From: Apus apus
Taxonomy: Eukaryota; Chordata; Aves; Apodiformes; Apodidae
Reading direction: 5' to 3'
DNA: 64,000 nucleotides
Assembly (NCBI RefSeq): GCF_020740795.1
Contig: NC_067302.1
Span: 248,001 to 312,000, forward strand
Below the pieces are notes generated by a model. The model searched no databases. It had not been told where the DNA came from and saw only the letters and a program-made list of their open reading frames with translations. Shown piece after piece: positions 1 to 11,686 of the stretch; positions within the stretch are counted from its first letter, which is position 1, and each line of letters begins with the position of its first letter. The position numbers were made by a program, and so were the translations under genes.

Positions 1-642
1 TTCCTTCTGAAACTACTTGTGAGTCCGTGCTGCTTCCGTTGCACCAGTTCTGCCATTTGTTCAGTTAGTTAAACTGGCAGAAAACACAGAGTGAATCCTT
101 TTCTACCTGTTTAGTGAGCTGAATCCATCCACTGTTTTCTGAGCAGGTGCTATCTATCAAATCAAATTTTCTTGCTTCTCTTTGCAAAGTTAGACCTGTT
201 TTTGTTTTTTGTTTGTTGGTTTGTTTTTTGTTTGTTTGTTTTTAACGGAAGTGGAGATTCCCCTCTTCTTACCTGAATCCAGGTTTCAGCCTTTAACCAT
301 TTATAACTTCAGAGTCATTATAAGATCCTGATACTGAATTAGTTTTTAAGTGCTCCTGATAGAGCTGGAGCCTTGGCTGTGCTGAGTGCCAAACAGACTT
401 TAGGAATATTGTTAAACAGCAGGAAAAAAGTAACTGATGCATACTGGTGTGGGCAGCAGTGCTGCATAGCTTGCTGGTTTTACATCATTATCAGAATTCT
501 ATATGGCAACCAACATAAGTTTTGTTGGGTTTGAGGTTGTTTTTTCTTTGTGTGTGTAATTATTTCTTGTTCCTAGGATCAGCAATATACTACCATACCT
601 CCCCTGGGATTCTCCTGCCATAACAAGTTCCAGTAATGAAGG
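1..642. other. Unassigned AT-leaning DNA with a GTTT-rich simple repeat
   Basis: No gene, exon or recognisable transposon is visible. A GTTT/GTTTT-rich low-complexity run lies at about 197-243. The short open frame on the minus strand at 499-765 is mostly antisense to the CR1 tail that starts near 643 and is not treated as a gene. Confidence 0.5.
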
Positions 643-807
643 CACTGGGAAGCTGTGGCTGCCCCATCCCTGGCAGTGTTGAAGGGCAGGTTGGATGGGG
701 CTTGGAGCAGCCTGGGCTGGTGGGAGGTGTCCCTGCCCATGCAGAGGGAGTGGACCTAGATTCACTTTAAAGACCCTTCCAATCCAAACCGTTCAATGAT
801 TCTATGA
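643..807 (+). mobile_element. CR1: CR1 LINE, short 3'-end fragment
   Basis: This is a heavily 5'-truncated CR1. It holds only the last part of ORF2 (from 'gggaagctgtggctgcccc') and the 3' tail ending in 'attctatga'. The same segment appears in the copies at 13187-13745 (+) and 60170-60765 (-), so it belongs to the same subfamily. Non-functional. Confidence 0.93.
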
Positions 808-1574
808 AGCAGCAACGTCATCAGGAGGTTGATGCCTTATTCAGTTCATACTGCTGTCATCTTCCTCTTGATCAAAAAGCATATGCTGTGGCACTACAGT
901 GGGAATGTCATGTCCTCCTCAGACCAAGGATCTTCATATCTGTCTCCACCAGCTTTGTCATTATAATCACTTGACTTTAGGGGGTGTTTCACCACTTCTG
1001 GAGCAGATGTCTTAAAAATGCCATCTGAATTAGGCCTACGCATGCTACCAGAAGGGATGCATTTGAGAGTGCCAGGGATGCTTGCCACTGTAATTTAACA
1101 GTTGCTTTATATAATCTTTGAAAGGTCCTGGTGATTAGGAGAGGTTCCTTATGACTGAAAATCTTCTGGTTTACACAAAGGAAAAGACCTGTAGACAACT
1201 GTGAGCAGCAGGTGAAAATGAGGATGCTTTTGACTCTGTTATTGTGAACAAGTGTCTTGCATTTGGTGTCACACTCATAGTTGAGCCCGTCCTAACAATT
1301 TGCTGCTGCCAAAAAGTGGAAAAGAAATTCTTGCTATATTGTGGTGAAGGTGCACAAGTCTGCCTTGTCTGTTGTCCTGGCTCTTGGCCCATCTGACTCA
1401 GAGTGAGCACATTCATCTAACCCAGCCAAAACTGTGTCTAGCTTTCTATAGATTGATCCTTGATTAGTTTGCCATGTGGTCTGACAAGTACCAGTGTAGA
1501 AGTGCAACACTGATGCTTCTGGAAGTTGTAAGCTGTTAAAGCTCTTCAGTTGTAACATCCTCTCAGTCTAGTGT
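808..1574. other. Unassigned DNA between CR1 copies
   Basis: I see no recognisable coding exon, RNA gene or repeat family. Several open frames of 60-80 residues exist on the minus strand (for example 1171-1416), but they have no recognisable domain and overlap one another, so they are treated as chance. Confidence 0.45.
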
Positions 1575-1926
1575 CTGTGTCCAGCTCTGGAGTCCTCAGC
1601 ACAAGAGGGACATGGACTTGTTGGAATGGGTCCAGAGAAGGGTCACAAACATCAGAGGGTTGCAGCACCTCTCCTACGAAGATGGGCTGAGAGAGCTGGG
1701 ATTGTTCAGCCTGGAGAGGAGGAGGCTCCTGGGAGACCTTATAGTGGCCCTCCAGTACCTGAAGGGGCTCCAGGAAAGCTGGGGAGGGGCTGTTCACAAG
1801 GACAAGGAGCAATAGGACCAGGGGCAATGGCCTTAAACTAGAGCAGGGTAGATTTAGATTGGATATCAGGAAGAAGTTCTTTACTATGAGGTCCCTTCCA
1901 ACCTCACACATTCTATGATTCTATGA
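1575..1926 (+). mobile_element. CR1: CR1 LINE 3' fragment with internal deletion
   Basis: This copy encodes the C-terminal end of ORF2 (readable at 1612-1815: [11 protein letters not shown], then [18 protein letters not shown]). It then runs through the noncoding 3' end to the tail 'attctatgattctatga'. Up to 1890 it is almost identical to the copy at 18784-19098. At 1890/1891 it jumps straight to 'gtcccttccaac', omitting what is 155 bp (19099-19253) in that other copy. It also lacks a TAT triplet in the coding part. The 3' end abuts an older CR1 fragment that starts about 10 bp further on. Confidence 0.95.
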
Positions 1927-1935
1927 CCAAAAAAG

Positions 1936-2640
1936 GCAAATGTTGTACCTGTTATCAAGAATGGCAAGAAGGAGGATCCAAGTGAATATGATCTGGTCAG
2001 CCTCAACTCAGTCATTGGGAAGACTAGGCAGCACATCATCCTGGAAGCTATTTCCAAGCACATGAAGGACAAGAAAGTGACTGGGAGCAGTCAGCAGGGA
2101 TTTTCCAAAGGCCAATTACACCTGACCATCCTGAGTACCTTCTACAATGAGACAACAGCCTGTGTGGATGACAGGAGGGCACTGGATGTTGTGTTGGTTG
2201 ATTGTAGTGTTGACTTTATGAAGGCCTTTGTCATGGTCTCTTATAGTCTACATGTAGGCAGGTTGGTGAGATTTGGACTGGTTAAGTGGAGTGTAAAGTA
2301 ATGAAGAACTGTCTGGATGGTTGGACTGAAGGAATCATATAAAAATGTACAGTTCAACCAGCAAATAGTTACTAGGGGCATCCTTCGGGAATGCACATTG
2401 AGAGGTCAATAGTATTTTATGTCTTTGTAAATGGTCTGGACAATGAGCTGTCTTGCACTCTCAGCCAGTTTACAGACAATACCAAACTGAGGAGAACTAT
2501 TGCTGTACTGTAGAGCAGGGCTGACACTCAGAGAGACAGCCTTGGTGGGCCAAGGAAATGGGTCTCCTTCTCAGTAACAGATGCTGGCAAACGAACTGGT
2601 GTAAAAATATGACTCCACAAGAAGCTGGAGGTGATGTGTT
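1936..2640 (+). mobile_element. CR1: Old decayed CR1 fragment covering the reverse transcriptase region
   Basis: The translation can be followed only in broken frames. It starts at the ANVxPVxK-type block ('gcaaatgttgtacctgttatcaag'), continues through the segment around 'ggatgttgtgttggttgatt' that corresponds to the YLDFSKAFD catalytic block, and reaches 'cagtttacagacaataccaaactga', equivalent to SxFxDDTKL. Many stops and frameshifts are present. It was already broken when the younger copy at 1575-1926 came to lie directly 5' of it. The 3' boundary is uncertain. Confidence 0.85.
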
Positions 2641-3089
2641 TATGAACAAAGTGGCTTAGAAGAAATCTGACTGAGAGGGCTCTTAATTTCATGACCTACT
2701 AACGTACATTTCTTCCTTCTGTTTCACCAGTGATGAAATCTAAAGGCAAAATCTTTTATTGACATCAAGTATATGGAATATGTGTCTGGCCACTGGCATT
2801 TTTAACAGAGGAATCTTGGCTGTATTGAACAGAATTCAGAAAATAAATTAATGTTGCTAAATCTGTTGGAAATTCCTCAACACCGAGTGACAAGAGCCAG
2901 CAAGCACCTGCAGCCAGGTTGTCATAATGGCAATTGCATGGGAACTTGAACTGCAGCCACCCCTCCTGACATGCCTTCAAAGGCTCTCAGGGTTTACTGC
3001 AGACATAGTAATCTTACACATACATAATTTGTTCCTCCCTGCCCCACTCACAAGGAACCATCTTTGGACTGGTAAACATGGCACTTTAC
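2641..3089. other. Unassigned DNA
   Basis: No recognisable gene or repeat is seen. The open frames of about 70 residues here have no family resemblance that I can identify. Confidence 0.45.
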
Positions 3090-3898
3090 TTGTCCTTGGT
3101 GAGGCAGCACCTCAAGCATTGGGTGCAGGTTTGGGCACTGCAGGATAGGACATGGAAGTGCTGGAGAGGGGGCAGAGGAACCTTGACAGGCTGGAGAGGT
3201 GGCCAATGCCAACCAACCTCATGAGGTTCAACAAGGCCAAGTGCAGGGTCCTGCCCCTGGGTCAGCACAACCCCAGGCACAGATCCAGGCTGGGGGGAGA
3301 ATAGCTGGAGAGCAGCCCTGAGGAGAAGGACGTGGGGTGGGAGGAGATGAGAAGCTGGACATGAGCCACCAGTGTGTGCTGGAGCCCAGAGGCCAATTGT
3401 GTCCTGGGCTGCATCCAAAGAAGTGTGGCCAGCAGGGCCAGGGGGGATCCTGCCCCTCTGCTCTGCTCTGGTCAGACCCCACCTGGAGTAATTTGTCCAG
3501 CTCTGAAGCCCTCAGCACAGGAGAGACATGGAGCTGTTGGAGAGGGGCCAGAGAAGAGCCATGAAGATGATCCAAGGGCTGGAGCAGCTCTGCTCTGGAG
3601 ACAGGCTGTGTTGGGGTGTTCAGCCTGGAGAAGAGAAGGCTCCAGGGAGACCTGAGAGCACCTTCCAGTGCCTGAAGGGGCTCCAGGAAAGCTGGGGAGG
3701 GGCTTTTCACCAGAGAGGGCAGTGATAGGACAAGGGTAATGTTTTTAAACTGAAAGAGGGGAGATTGAGGTTAGATATTAGGAAGAAATTCTTCACTCTT
3801 AAGGGTGGTGAGGAACTGGAATGGGTTGCTCAGGGATGTTGTTGATGCCCCATCCCTGGAGGTTTTTAAGGACAGGTTGGACGAAAAGAAGTGTCTTA
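3090..3898 (+). mobile_element. CR1: CR1 LINE segment lacking its 3' end, with a rearranged 5' part
   Basis: From about 3190 to 3898 this reads in order through ORF2 C-terminal sequence (LDRLERW..., FNKAKC..., the SSPEEKD block, an ELLERGQRR block at 3528 and on). It stops without the usual CR1 tail. The first 100 bp (3090-3190) correspond to a later part of ORF2 (VRQHLKHWVQVW), so the order is reversed relative to a normal element. This suggests two elements joined or nested. The stretch 3207-3895 is almost identical, in inverted orientation, to 22320-23010. Two differences in 160 codons are seen when the same antisense frame is read in both. Confidence 0.92.
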
Positions 3899-4639
3899 AC
3901 TTATCTGTGTTGCCTGATATTGCAAGAGCCTCACTGGAGAGGCAGTTAGAAATCATGCAGCCCTCATATACCTTCTGTGAAATGCATTTGTGGACTCTTG
4001 ACTGTGATCTCCAGAGCACTAGTAGCATGGTAAATATGGACATTGACCTCTGTGCCATGACAGCCTCCTTCTTGCAGCTCAGAGGCTTTGGGGCATTATT
4101 TATCTTTCATTTATGATCTCTAGTTAGTATTTTCATATGCCAGTTTCATATCACTGTTTTTTCTAAGATGAGTTCCTGAAGCTTTGTATCAAATATTTAC
4201 CAGCGTGGAGAATGGTGTCAGACCATGTGCCTTTTAAATTAGCCTAGAATAATGCCAGCCTCCTAAGGCAATGACCAAAACACTCTGCTGAGAAGCCTGT
4301 TTTTAAACAGTGTCACTCCCCAAATACTGAAGTACATGGTTTCACCTGCTGAAGTAATTCTATTGTGCATAAACCATCTACTACTTATTAGAGAACAGAC
4401 TTGACCCTGTGTCTTCTGCTTTCTAGGTGTGTTCTAACTACTGGACTGAACTGTAAAGATCTTGTTCTCCTTCCCCTCTTCCCAGCTTCATTTCTAAGTA
4501 TACAAAGAGGGCAAAATTTTCTTGCTAGGAACCATCCCAGCGTTGGGGTAGTCAAACAGCTCATGATCCAGGACTTATGGGAAGGATATTGTGTAGAAAG
4601 TTTCCAGATCCCATGATCCTTGTATTCAATTTGGGATGT
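3899..4639. other. Unassigned DNA
   Basis: No recognisable exon or repeat. The missing 3' end of the neighbouring CR1 is not found here. Confidence 0.45.
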
Positions 4640-5576
4640 TGTGATCTGGATGGGTGGACAACCTGATAACAAGCAGGGTACTGGAGGGGGCTGGCCTAGA
4701 GTCTATCCCATTTAACATCTCTATCAATGTCCCGGAGGAGATGATGAGTGCACCTGTGTCTGCAGATGACATGGAGCTGGGGGTTCAGTGCCTACACTTG
4801 GGGACAGTCACTGTTCAGAATTACCTAGATAGACTGGAGAAAGGCTCTAACAGGAACCTTACGAAATTCAGCAAGGACAAATGCAAAATCCTGTGCCAGG
4901 GAAGGAAGAATCATTTTCCAATGATCCAGGCTGAGGAGTGCCTGGCTGGGCACTAGTTCTGCTGTACAGGACCTGAGGGTCTAGGCAGACAGCAAGCTGA
5001 ACAGGAGCCAGCACTGTGCCCTGGCAACAGAGAAGGCTGTATTAACAGGTGCATAGCTAAAAAATCAAGGAAAGTATTTACCTCGCTCTACTCAACTCTT
5101 GTTAAACCACATCTTGAATACTGTGTCCAGTTCTGAGTCTCAGTAAAATAAAGACATACCTAAGCTAGAGTGAGGTCAATGGATGAACACCAGAATGGTC
5201 AGGAGACTGGACAACTTGCCCCAAGAATGCAGAGGAACAAGCAAGGCCCAGCTGTTCAGTCTGGAGAACAGAATGCTGTGAGGGAACCTGACAGCATCTC
5301 CCTCAGGACCTATGCAGAAATGATTGGTGGGAGACTGAGAGACAATAGATATAAGTTGAAAAAAGAGAGGTTCAAACTGGATATAAAGAAAATCTTTTTA
5401 CTATGAGGACAGTCAAGGACTGGAACATATTACCCAGAGAGTTTGTGCATCCTCCTCCTTGGAACGCTGAAGAAAACCTTGAGTAACTTAGTCTGACAAC
5501 TGGCCCTTTGAGCAAGATTTAGGACTAGCAACCTCCTGAGCTCCCTTCCTTCCTGAATTACTCTAATTCTATGTAT
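4640..5576 (+). mobile_element. CR1: Old CR1 copy, RT C-terminal part to 3' end
   Basis: This is a strongly diverged CR1 remnant. Near 4690-4800 it matches the NIxINxxxE...ADDxxLGVQ part of the polymerase palm. Near 5100-5140 it matches the 'cacatcttgaatactgtgtccag' block (HLEYCVQ). Near 5370-5440 it matches the 'ggactggaacatattacccagaga' block before the 3' end. A weak tail 'attctatgtatgca' ends it near 5576. Multiple frameshifts and stops make it inactive. Confidence 0.85.
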
Positions 5577-8388
5577 GCATGTCCCCAGATCTCAGCAAGG
5601 ACTGAAATACTTGCTAGCATTGCCTCTATCAGTATTTCTAATGAGATGTTGGCATCAGCTGCTCCGAGGTTCTGATTTCAAGGTTAAAACCAGGCATGAG
5701 GCCACCTGAAGAACACTGTGGAAAAGCTCCCTAAGTGAAATGCAGGCAAAAATTCAGCATAATTTGAACAGCCAAGTGACAGCCTTGCTGCCAAGTTTTT
5801 GCAGGAACACTATGACCCAGGGGCTCACTGCTATCATATCATCCTGACACATGAGGTAGGAAGAGAATCAGTAGTTCTTAATGGACCTGGCTGAAGGCAA
5901 GCCCTGCCTCAAGCAGCAAGAAGCCAAACGATGGGAGGGCCACCCTATAGCTCCAAGCAGAGACTGGTACAAAGCAGGAGGCAACATCACTATGCTGGCC
6001 AGTACGCTGGAGGAGAGGCAGAGAAACTGTCTTTGATTCTCTTATTCAAGTCCCTGAGGAACCCAGACCTTCCTTCTGGGCTCTGACTGTGACCTTGATA
6101 TTGTTGACTTGGTTTGTCCTTTATGCACTCGCCCTAGTTGGGTCTTTTTTTAATTGTTTTCAAGCTGTAAAACAGTTATATTTTTGCAGTGTGTGACACT
6201 CTCCCTGTACACTGGGCTCCTCAGGTCACAGGCCTGTGCCAGACAATCACAGTAGACAAAAGGGTACAGAAAGCACAGGGTGCAGGCAGAATGGAGAGCA
6301 ACAAAAGAGCATCTGGGGAAAATGAGGGGAAACTTCAGAGATACCCGAAACTTTGCCTGTAGTAAGAAAAAAAGGTTTGCAGAAATCCTATGACTTCTGG
6401 AAGTAAATGCTCTTCAGGCTGTGACTGTGTCCCCGGTTAAATTGTTGGGACACAGGCAAGGATTCCTGAGGGAACCAGGGGATGTCACATCATGGGCACT
6501 CTCATACTAGTGCTTATGCTGTATGGCTGCAGAAAACTTTCCAGAGTGCTCTTTGCTCTGGGAGTCAGCCACAGCTGGCAGTGCTGCTGGGTCATTTAAA
6601 AGCAGTCTTGTCTTGCTATTTCCATGTAAAATGGAAAGGCTCCTCCAAACCCTTGTACAGCTGGTAGAGGATGCAAAGAGCCTGATGTGGACCCAAGAGC
6701 ATAAAGCTTGTCTTTAAACATTGGCTCTTTAAATGCCTGAGCTCAATGGCTGACTGAAATCCTGGTGTGGGACACTGCTGTTGAGGAAGACCTGTATCAC
6801 CCAGAACCATGATGAAAAAGATTATTCTAAAAATAACACTGTGTGTTATATAAGACTGTGTCCTCTGGAGAGGAATTGCCTGCTTGTCTGTCTCCTTTAG
6901 AAGATGCCAGTGTTCTGGAATATGAAATATCCTATGTTAAGTTAGGAGACCTTCCCGCAGTCTCCACAAATTGTTCTTGGTGTGACAAGTCCCTGCAGAA
7001 TCCTGGATTTATATTTCTTCAAGTTCATGTAGTCACACAGTCCCCTGCAGCAGATCCAATGAGACTGTATTTCCCGTTGTTCTAGCAGAGGTGGTTATAC
7101 CAACCTTTTGTGATGCCTGCATGCCTAAGCTACCAGCAGACCAACACTGGCAGTGCCATCCCATCTGTCCCACAACGGTAGAAGGTGTGAGTAGCTAGGA
7201 CACAGGGATGGCAGCCCAGAAAGGAACCTGGAGCTCCAAGTTTTACACAACCTCATCAGACAGGTTATGTCTATAACAGCAAATTAAATACTTCCAGGGC
7301 CCGGCCTCAGGTGTTAGAACTCAGGTGTCTGCACTAGTTAATGGTTCGTGCCTTCCCAGGATGGCATGTCCCCAGGCAATGCACAGGAACAGTTCAGGAG
7401 TGAGTGCAGGAGAGAGAACCACCACTGCCAGTGGGCACTCTGGACACGCTCTGGAAGCAGACTGTGTGGACATGTGGTGGCCAGGTAGTGCCACCACCAA
7501 AATCTCTTCAGCTGGACTGAGCTAGATCAGCTCACTCATGGGAGCTGAGAGGAGCTGTGTCCCAAACAGAGCAGCCTTAGTGGCCCTTGGTGTGTACTGT
7601 GAGAAGGCTACAATTCTGTGACCTACACAACTGCTCTGCCAGATTCTGCAGCATGTGGGTGGTCCTGGGGTATTACTTCATGGACCTCAGTACCCAGCAG
7701 AGGCATCAGCAATAGGAAGAAGCTGCATGACTGTGCAGCAAATGGAAGGGAGAGGCTGAAGAGCTGCAACGGACCTGGGCTCTGGTGGAGTGTGCTGGGA
7801 TGGCCACAGTAGTGGATGATGGAGATGAATTTGGGCAGGCTGAGAGATAGAAAGGTTGTCAGAAGGATGATGGGACAGATCTTTTAAAGAAATGCATGTT
7901 GCTCATAACCAGTATGGACATGTCACTTCTGCTGTAAACTGCCCAGAGGCTCTAAAAAGTTTAATGAAATCTGGGCTGCACCACTTGGTGTGCTGTCCTG
8001 TCTGAGGCTTCAACCAAGACCTCCATCTGCCAGCTTTCCACCTGCCAAATGGGGAAATAATCCTAGAGGCAGAGAAGTGCACATTAGAGGCAACCTGCTC
8101 CACTCTCCACAGCCCCAAAGGAGGGTCCTGACATTGTCCTTAAAGACTTCCAGAGACAGGAATGTCAACATGTACTCCAATGACCTTAATTACTAAGAAA
8201 GTTTTCCTTGATTTGTCACTTCATTCTCTCCTCTCTAACTTCATTTCTTGGCACTAAGGAGTGAACCTTATGGTTATTTTTTGAGGTGGAGTCATTCCAC
8301 ATGGGCACTAAACATATTTTCATGTTTCAGTTTATGCATGCCAAAAATTAAAACAACAGAAATGTAAGATTGAGGTATTTTCATGCTA
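5577..8388. other. Unassigned DNA downstream of HTR1D
   Basis: This 2.8-kb stretch shows no recognisable exon, transposon or RNA gene. Open frames of 60-80 residues on both strands have no identifiable domain. The gene to the right (HTR1D) is transcribed toward this region, so its right edge may be 3' UTR or downstream flank. Confidence 0.4.
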
Positions 8389-8394
8389 TTTATT
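8389..8394 (-). promoter_or_regulatory. Candidate polyadenylation signal for HTR1D
   Basis: The plus strand reads TTTATT here, so the minus strand carries AATAAA. It lies about 640 bp past the HTR1D stop codon. I saw no other canonical minus-strand AATAAA between it and the stop. Its use is inferred. Confidence 0.45.
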
Positions 8395-9033
8395 TTATAG
8401 TAGTTCTGCACTGGCTAGTCTAGTCATGATAAAATGGGTAAAAATTCTTTCTAATAAATTGTCTTCTTTTTACAGTTCACCAAAAGCATAGCTCAAATGC
8501 AGTGTTTGTGAAATAGCCACAGAACTTACAGACACACTGTGCCTTCCATTCCCTGCTGCTTCTGAAAAAGTGACAGGTTTTATCAGTATCAAATGGGTAG
8601 GAGATACACCATAGACATCAGATCCTGTTCTCCAGAAACTTTCTCAGCCTATGTAAATTGTTAATAATATACAGCAGAAATACTGATGCCCTGCAGATAT
8701 GCACACATTTTCCTCCCATCAGGTGACAAAGGCATGATAGGTGTGTCATCCCATCACACAAACTCAGCTCTCTGGTTCACACTCCTTCACTTGTTACAAA
8801 GCTTATTTCATGTCTTGATCTCACATACACCAACGATCACTGCAGAGACTATAGGCAAGTTCTGTTATGGGACACAGAATTCTAGGCAGAAAGTACCAAA
8901 CAGGCAAGAAGTTACCAGTTACATGCAGAGCAAGGGGCAGCAGCAGAGATGCAAGATCCAATCTGTACCTTAGGAGTAAAAGCACAAATAGATTCCAGGT
9001 AGACTGCTAGGTCAGTAAAACAACAGGAGAGGC

Positions 9034-10170
9034 TCAAGATGAACACTTTTTGAAATGTATTAGTTTGTGGAAAGCCTGTTTAAATTCTTCATTAAAAGCT
9101 GTATAAATGACTGGATTGATCAATGAGTTTAAGTAACCTAACCATGTAAAAAAGTCCAGTAGGATGGGATGAATCCAACAAGCATCTTGGCAGATTGGAA
9201 GGACTAGGGACATGACAAAAAAAGGCAGCCAGCAGAAAATGAAAGCTCCCAGAATAATGCCTAAAGTTTTTGTGGCTTTCCTTTCTCTTGCAGCAGAAAT
9301 TCTTTTCCTTTCCAGGACACTATCTGCAAGTTTAATTTTAACATGATTGATAAATATTGGGGATCCACCTGAATGGGAATGCCCTTCATGAAGGCTAGCA
9401 TTAATGGAGCAGAGGGAAGACCCAGCAGAGCCAGTAATCAGATGTGCAGTAGTAAAATGTTTCCCATATAATGAGAGTGGCTTCAGAATCCTGGATCGAG
9501 CTGCTACATAAATTCTACCATATAATATAAGGAGGAGCACAGTTGGGATGTAGAAAGCTCCACAAGTAGAATAAATTGTGTAGGAAATTTGATCTGTGTT
9601 CACAGTACATTTTGCAATTTCTTCATGAGCTTTCACTTGCCTCCAGAAAAATGGTGGCACAGAAATACTAATAGATATCATCCAGACCACAGCAATCATG
9701 AGCACTGCTCTGCCAGTGGTCCGGCGTTTGGCATATTCCAGAGCATCTGTGATAGCCCAGTATCTGTCCAGTGCAATAACACAGAGGTGCAGAATGGAGG
9801 CTGTGCAGCACGTGATGTCTGATGATAACCAGATATCACACAACATTTGGCCAAAGGCCCAAGTGTGGGTAACAGTGTAAGCAATACTGATGGGCATTAC
9901 TAGGACAGACACTAAAAGATCTGTCACTGCCAAGGAGCCAATGAGGTAATTTGCAGGTGTGTGGAGCTTTCTAGTCAGAAAAATTGTAATAACAACAAAA
10001 ACATTTGCAAGGATCGTTGCCAAAGTTATAACAGACAGAAGGACTGACAGTGAAATCCTCAGCCCCAGTAGTGTCCTTTCATCCAAAGCTAGTGATGTTT
10101 CAGTGAAATTTAATGACTTATTTGCTGAGCTCTGGAGAGAGAATTCTGCTGAATGGTTATAGTGAGTCAT
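9034..10170 (-). CDS. HTR1D: 5-hydroxytryptamine (serotonin) receptor 1D
   Basis: This is a class A G-protein-coupled receptor for serotonin at the plasma membrane. The 5-HT1 family couples to Gi/o and lowers cAMP, and 5-HT1D is typically a presynaptic autoreceptor. The 378-residue intronless frame is close to the human length of about 377. Seven hydrophobic segments lie from about residue 37 to 358. Visible motifs are N-glycosylation sites at N5, N17 and N21, the amine-binding aspartate D118 in SSDIT, DRY at 135-137, the C111/C188 disulfide pair, CWLPFF at 313-318 and NPVIY at 352-356. The third-loop segment [12 protein letters not shown] and the '[14 protein letters not shown]' stretch favour 1D over the close relative 1B. 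The start has a purine at -3 (GAGGATGA on the minus strand). No stop, frameshift or missing key residue is seen. No other host gene is recognisable within 54 kb upstream. Confidence 0.97.
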   Translation of the reverse strand: MTHYNHSAEFSLQSSANKSLNFTETSLALDERTLLGLRISLSVLLSVITLATILANVFVVITIFLTRKLHTPANYLIGSLAVTDLLVSVLVMPISIAYTVTHTWAFGQMLCDIWLSSDITCCTASILHLCVIALDRYWAITDALEYAKRRTTGRAVLMIAVVWMISISISVPPFFWRQVKAHEEIAKCTVNTDQISYTIYSTCGAFYIPTVLLLILYGRIYVAARSRILKPLSLYGKHFTTAHLITGSAGSSLCSINASLHEGHSHSGGSPIFINHVKIKLADSVLERKRISAARERKATKTLGIILGAFIFCWLPFFVMSLVLPICQDACWIHPILLDFFTWLGYLNSLINPVIYTAFNEEFKQAFHKLIHFKKCSS

Positions 10171-10204
10171 CCTCTGCTATGATTTCACTTTCCACTGTAA
10201 CCTT

Positions 10205-10222
10205 TCTGTGACGATGAAGAAA
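10205..10222 (-). promoter_or_regulatory. Candidate 3' splice site in the HTR1D 5' UTR
   Basis: On the minus strand a pyrimidine-leaning run ends in CAG just upstream of the HTR1D start codon (TTTCTTCATCGTCACAG, then AAAGG). The exon would begin at 10205, 35 bp before the ATG. Mammalian HTR1D has noncoding 5' exon sequence, so an upstream exon is plausible. The site is predicted from sequence only, and a second CTTCAG lies near 10274-10279. Confidence 0.3.
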
Positions 10223-11686
10223 GGTGCTTATTTTTTTTGGCTGAAGTAGAGGTTTTCATACTAGAGTCCAACACTGAAGAAATACTAAGTCGTTGAAAAC
10301 TTCAGCTTACATAGCAGGTGAGGTACTCCCCTAAGCTAGATTTTCCATCACATCACATAATGACATCATTGTTAAATCAAAATGTTAACATAATCCACCA
10401 GACATGGTTGTGGTGTAAGGCAACACAAGAGGTATTGTAAGTATTTGGAATATGTTTTTCATTTTCATCTTGCAGATGATTAAATAATACTTTATTAGCT
10501 TTTATTCACACCTCCTTTCTGAACTAATCTTCTGCAAAGCTGATAAATCAATACTGAAGATTCAGAGGCCAAAACAGAAACATCTGGGCATGTAATTGCT
10601 GTCCCTGTGCTTGGGACAAAGCTATCCTCAAGAGGATGTTCCCTTCTTCCCTAATAGCTGGGTGTCAAGGTTTTGGTACTTATAAGGGACACTTTATTAG
10701 TAGAGTACACAAGATATAAAACAGTCCAGTCTGGATTCTTTTTGTATGAGGAATTTCTGCCAGATTTCTAAAACAAGACCTCATTCTGAGAAGGGCAGAG
10801 CTCTGTTTTCATTTATTCCTCCGGACCATTCAGGTTTTCGCTTCAACATTCAGCCTTCAAATGCTGAGATCAGCTATTGGGTACTAGAATTCAACGTGTT
10901 GTTGCTGAAGCTCACAACATGTTCCAAGTACTGAGACATTCGTGATCATTCCCATGGTGAATGATTGCAGTGATTTGTGCAGTAGTGACTCCTTCAAATG
11001 AGGAAGAATAGGCTGCTTGAGGGGATCTGGAAAAAGAAAGCAAACATTTTAGTCCAGAATGGTGATACAAGAGTTACAGAGGTTGAGGTATCACAGTAGA
11101 CAATCTACAGGCTTTCCATAGTTTCTTTAGATTCACTTAGTGTAACTGGAAATCTTTACAAACCTGAAGAAGTCCTGAGACAGATTTCCTTGAAACTTTT
11201 CACTCAGATCCACCCACAAATACCAGAATGTCAGTCCAAGCTTTCTTGAAGGAAATCCTAAATAGGGTAATGAGTGGCACGCTGGGAAGGGAAAGAAGAG
11301 ATGCTGAACTTCTCCAAGAAGATAACCACCAGGCCAGCTTCCTCCCCACCATCAAGGAGAAATCCCTCTGTCAGTCACAACTGGTACAGTTTTGTGCCTC
11401 CTGACACAGAACTGAGAGTCACTTGGTTAGGAATCTGTGGAGCAAAAGCATCATATATTCTACGTGAAACACTAATACTTTTGCATCAAGCAGCCTCTCC
11501 TGAGCTCCTGAATCCTAACAGAAGAAATAACACTTTTCAGTTTCACATGTTTTATTTTTTTGCTAAATATCCACCTTCTTTGAGTCAAATGTTTTTAGAG
11601 AAAAATATTTTTCCAGGAACACTGACCTCTCTTCCTAATGACCACTTTTGTGACACTGAGGAAAGGTTCAACTTATAACAATTTTT
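10223..11686. other. HTR1D upstream flank, unassigned
   Basis: AT-rich DNA with no recognisable CpG island, exon or repeat. The lack of a GC-rich promoter next to the coding exon is one reason to consider a distal promoter. Confidence 0.45.
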
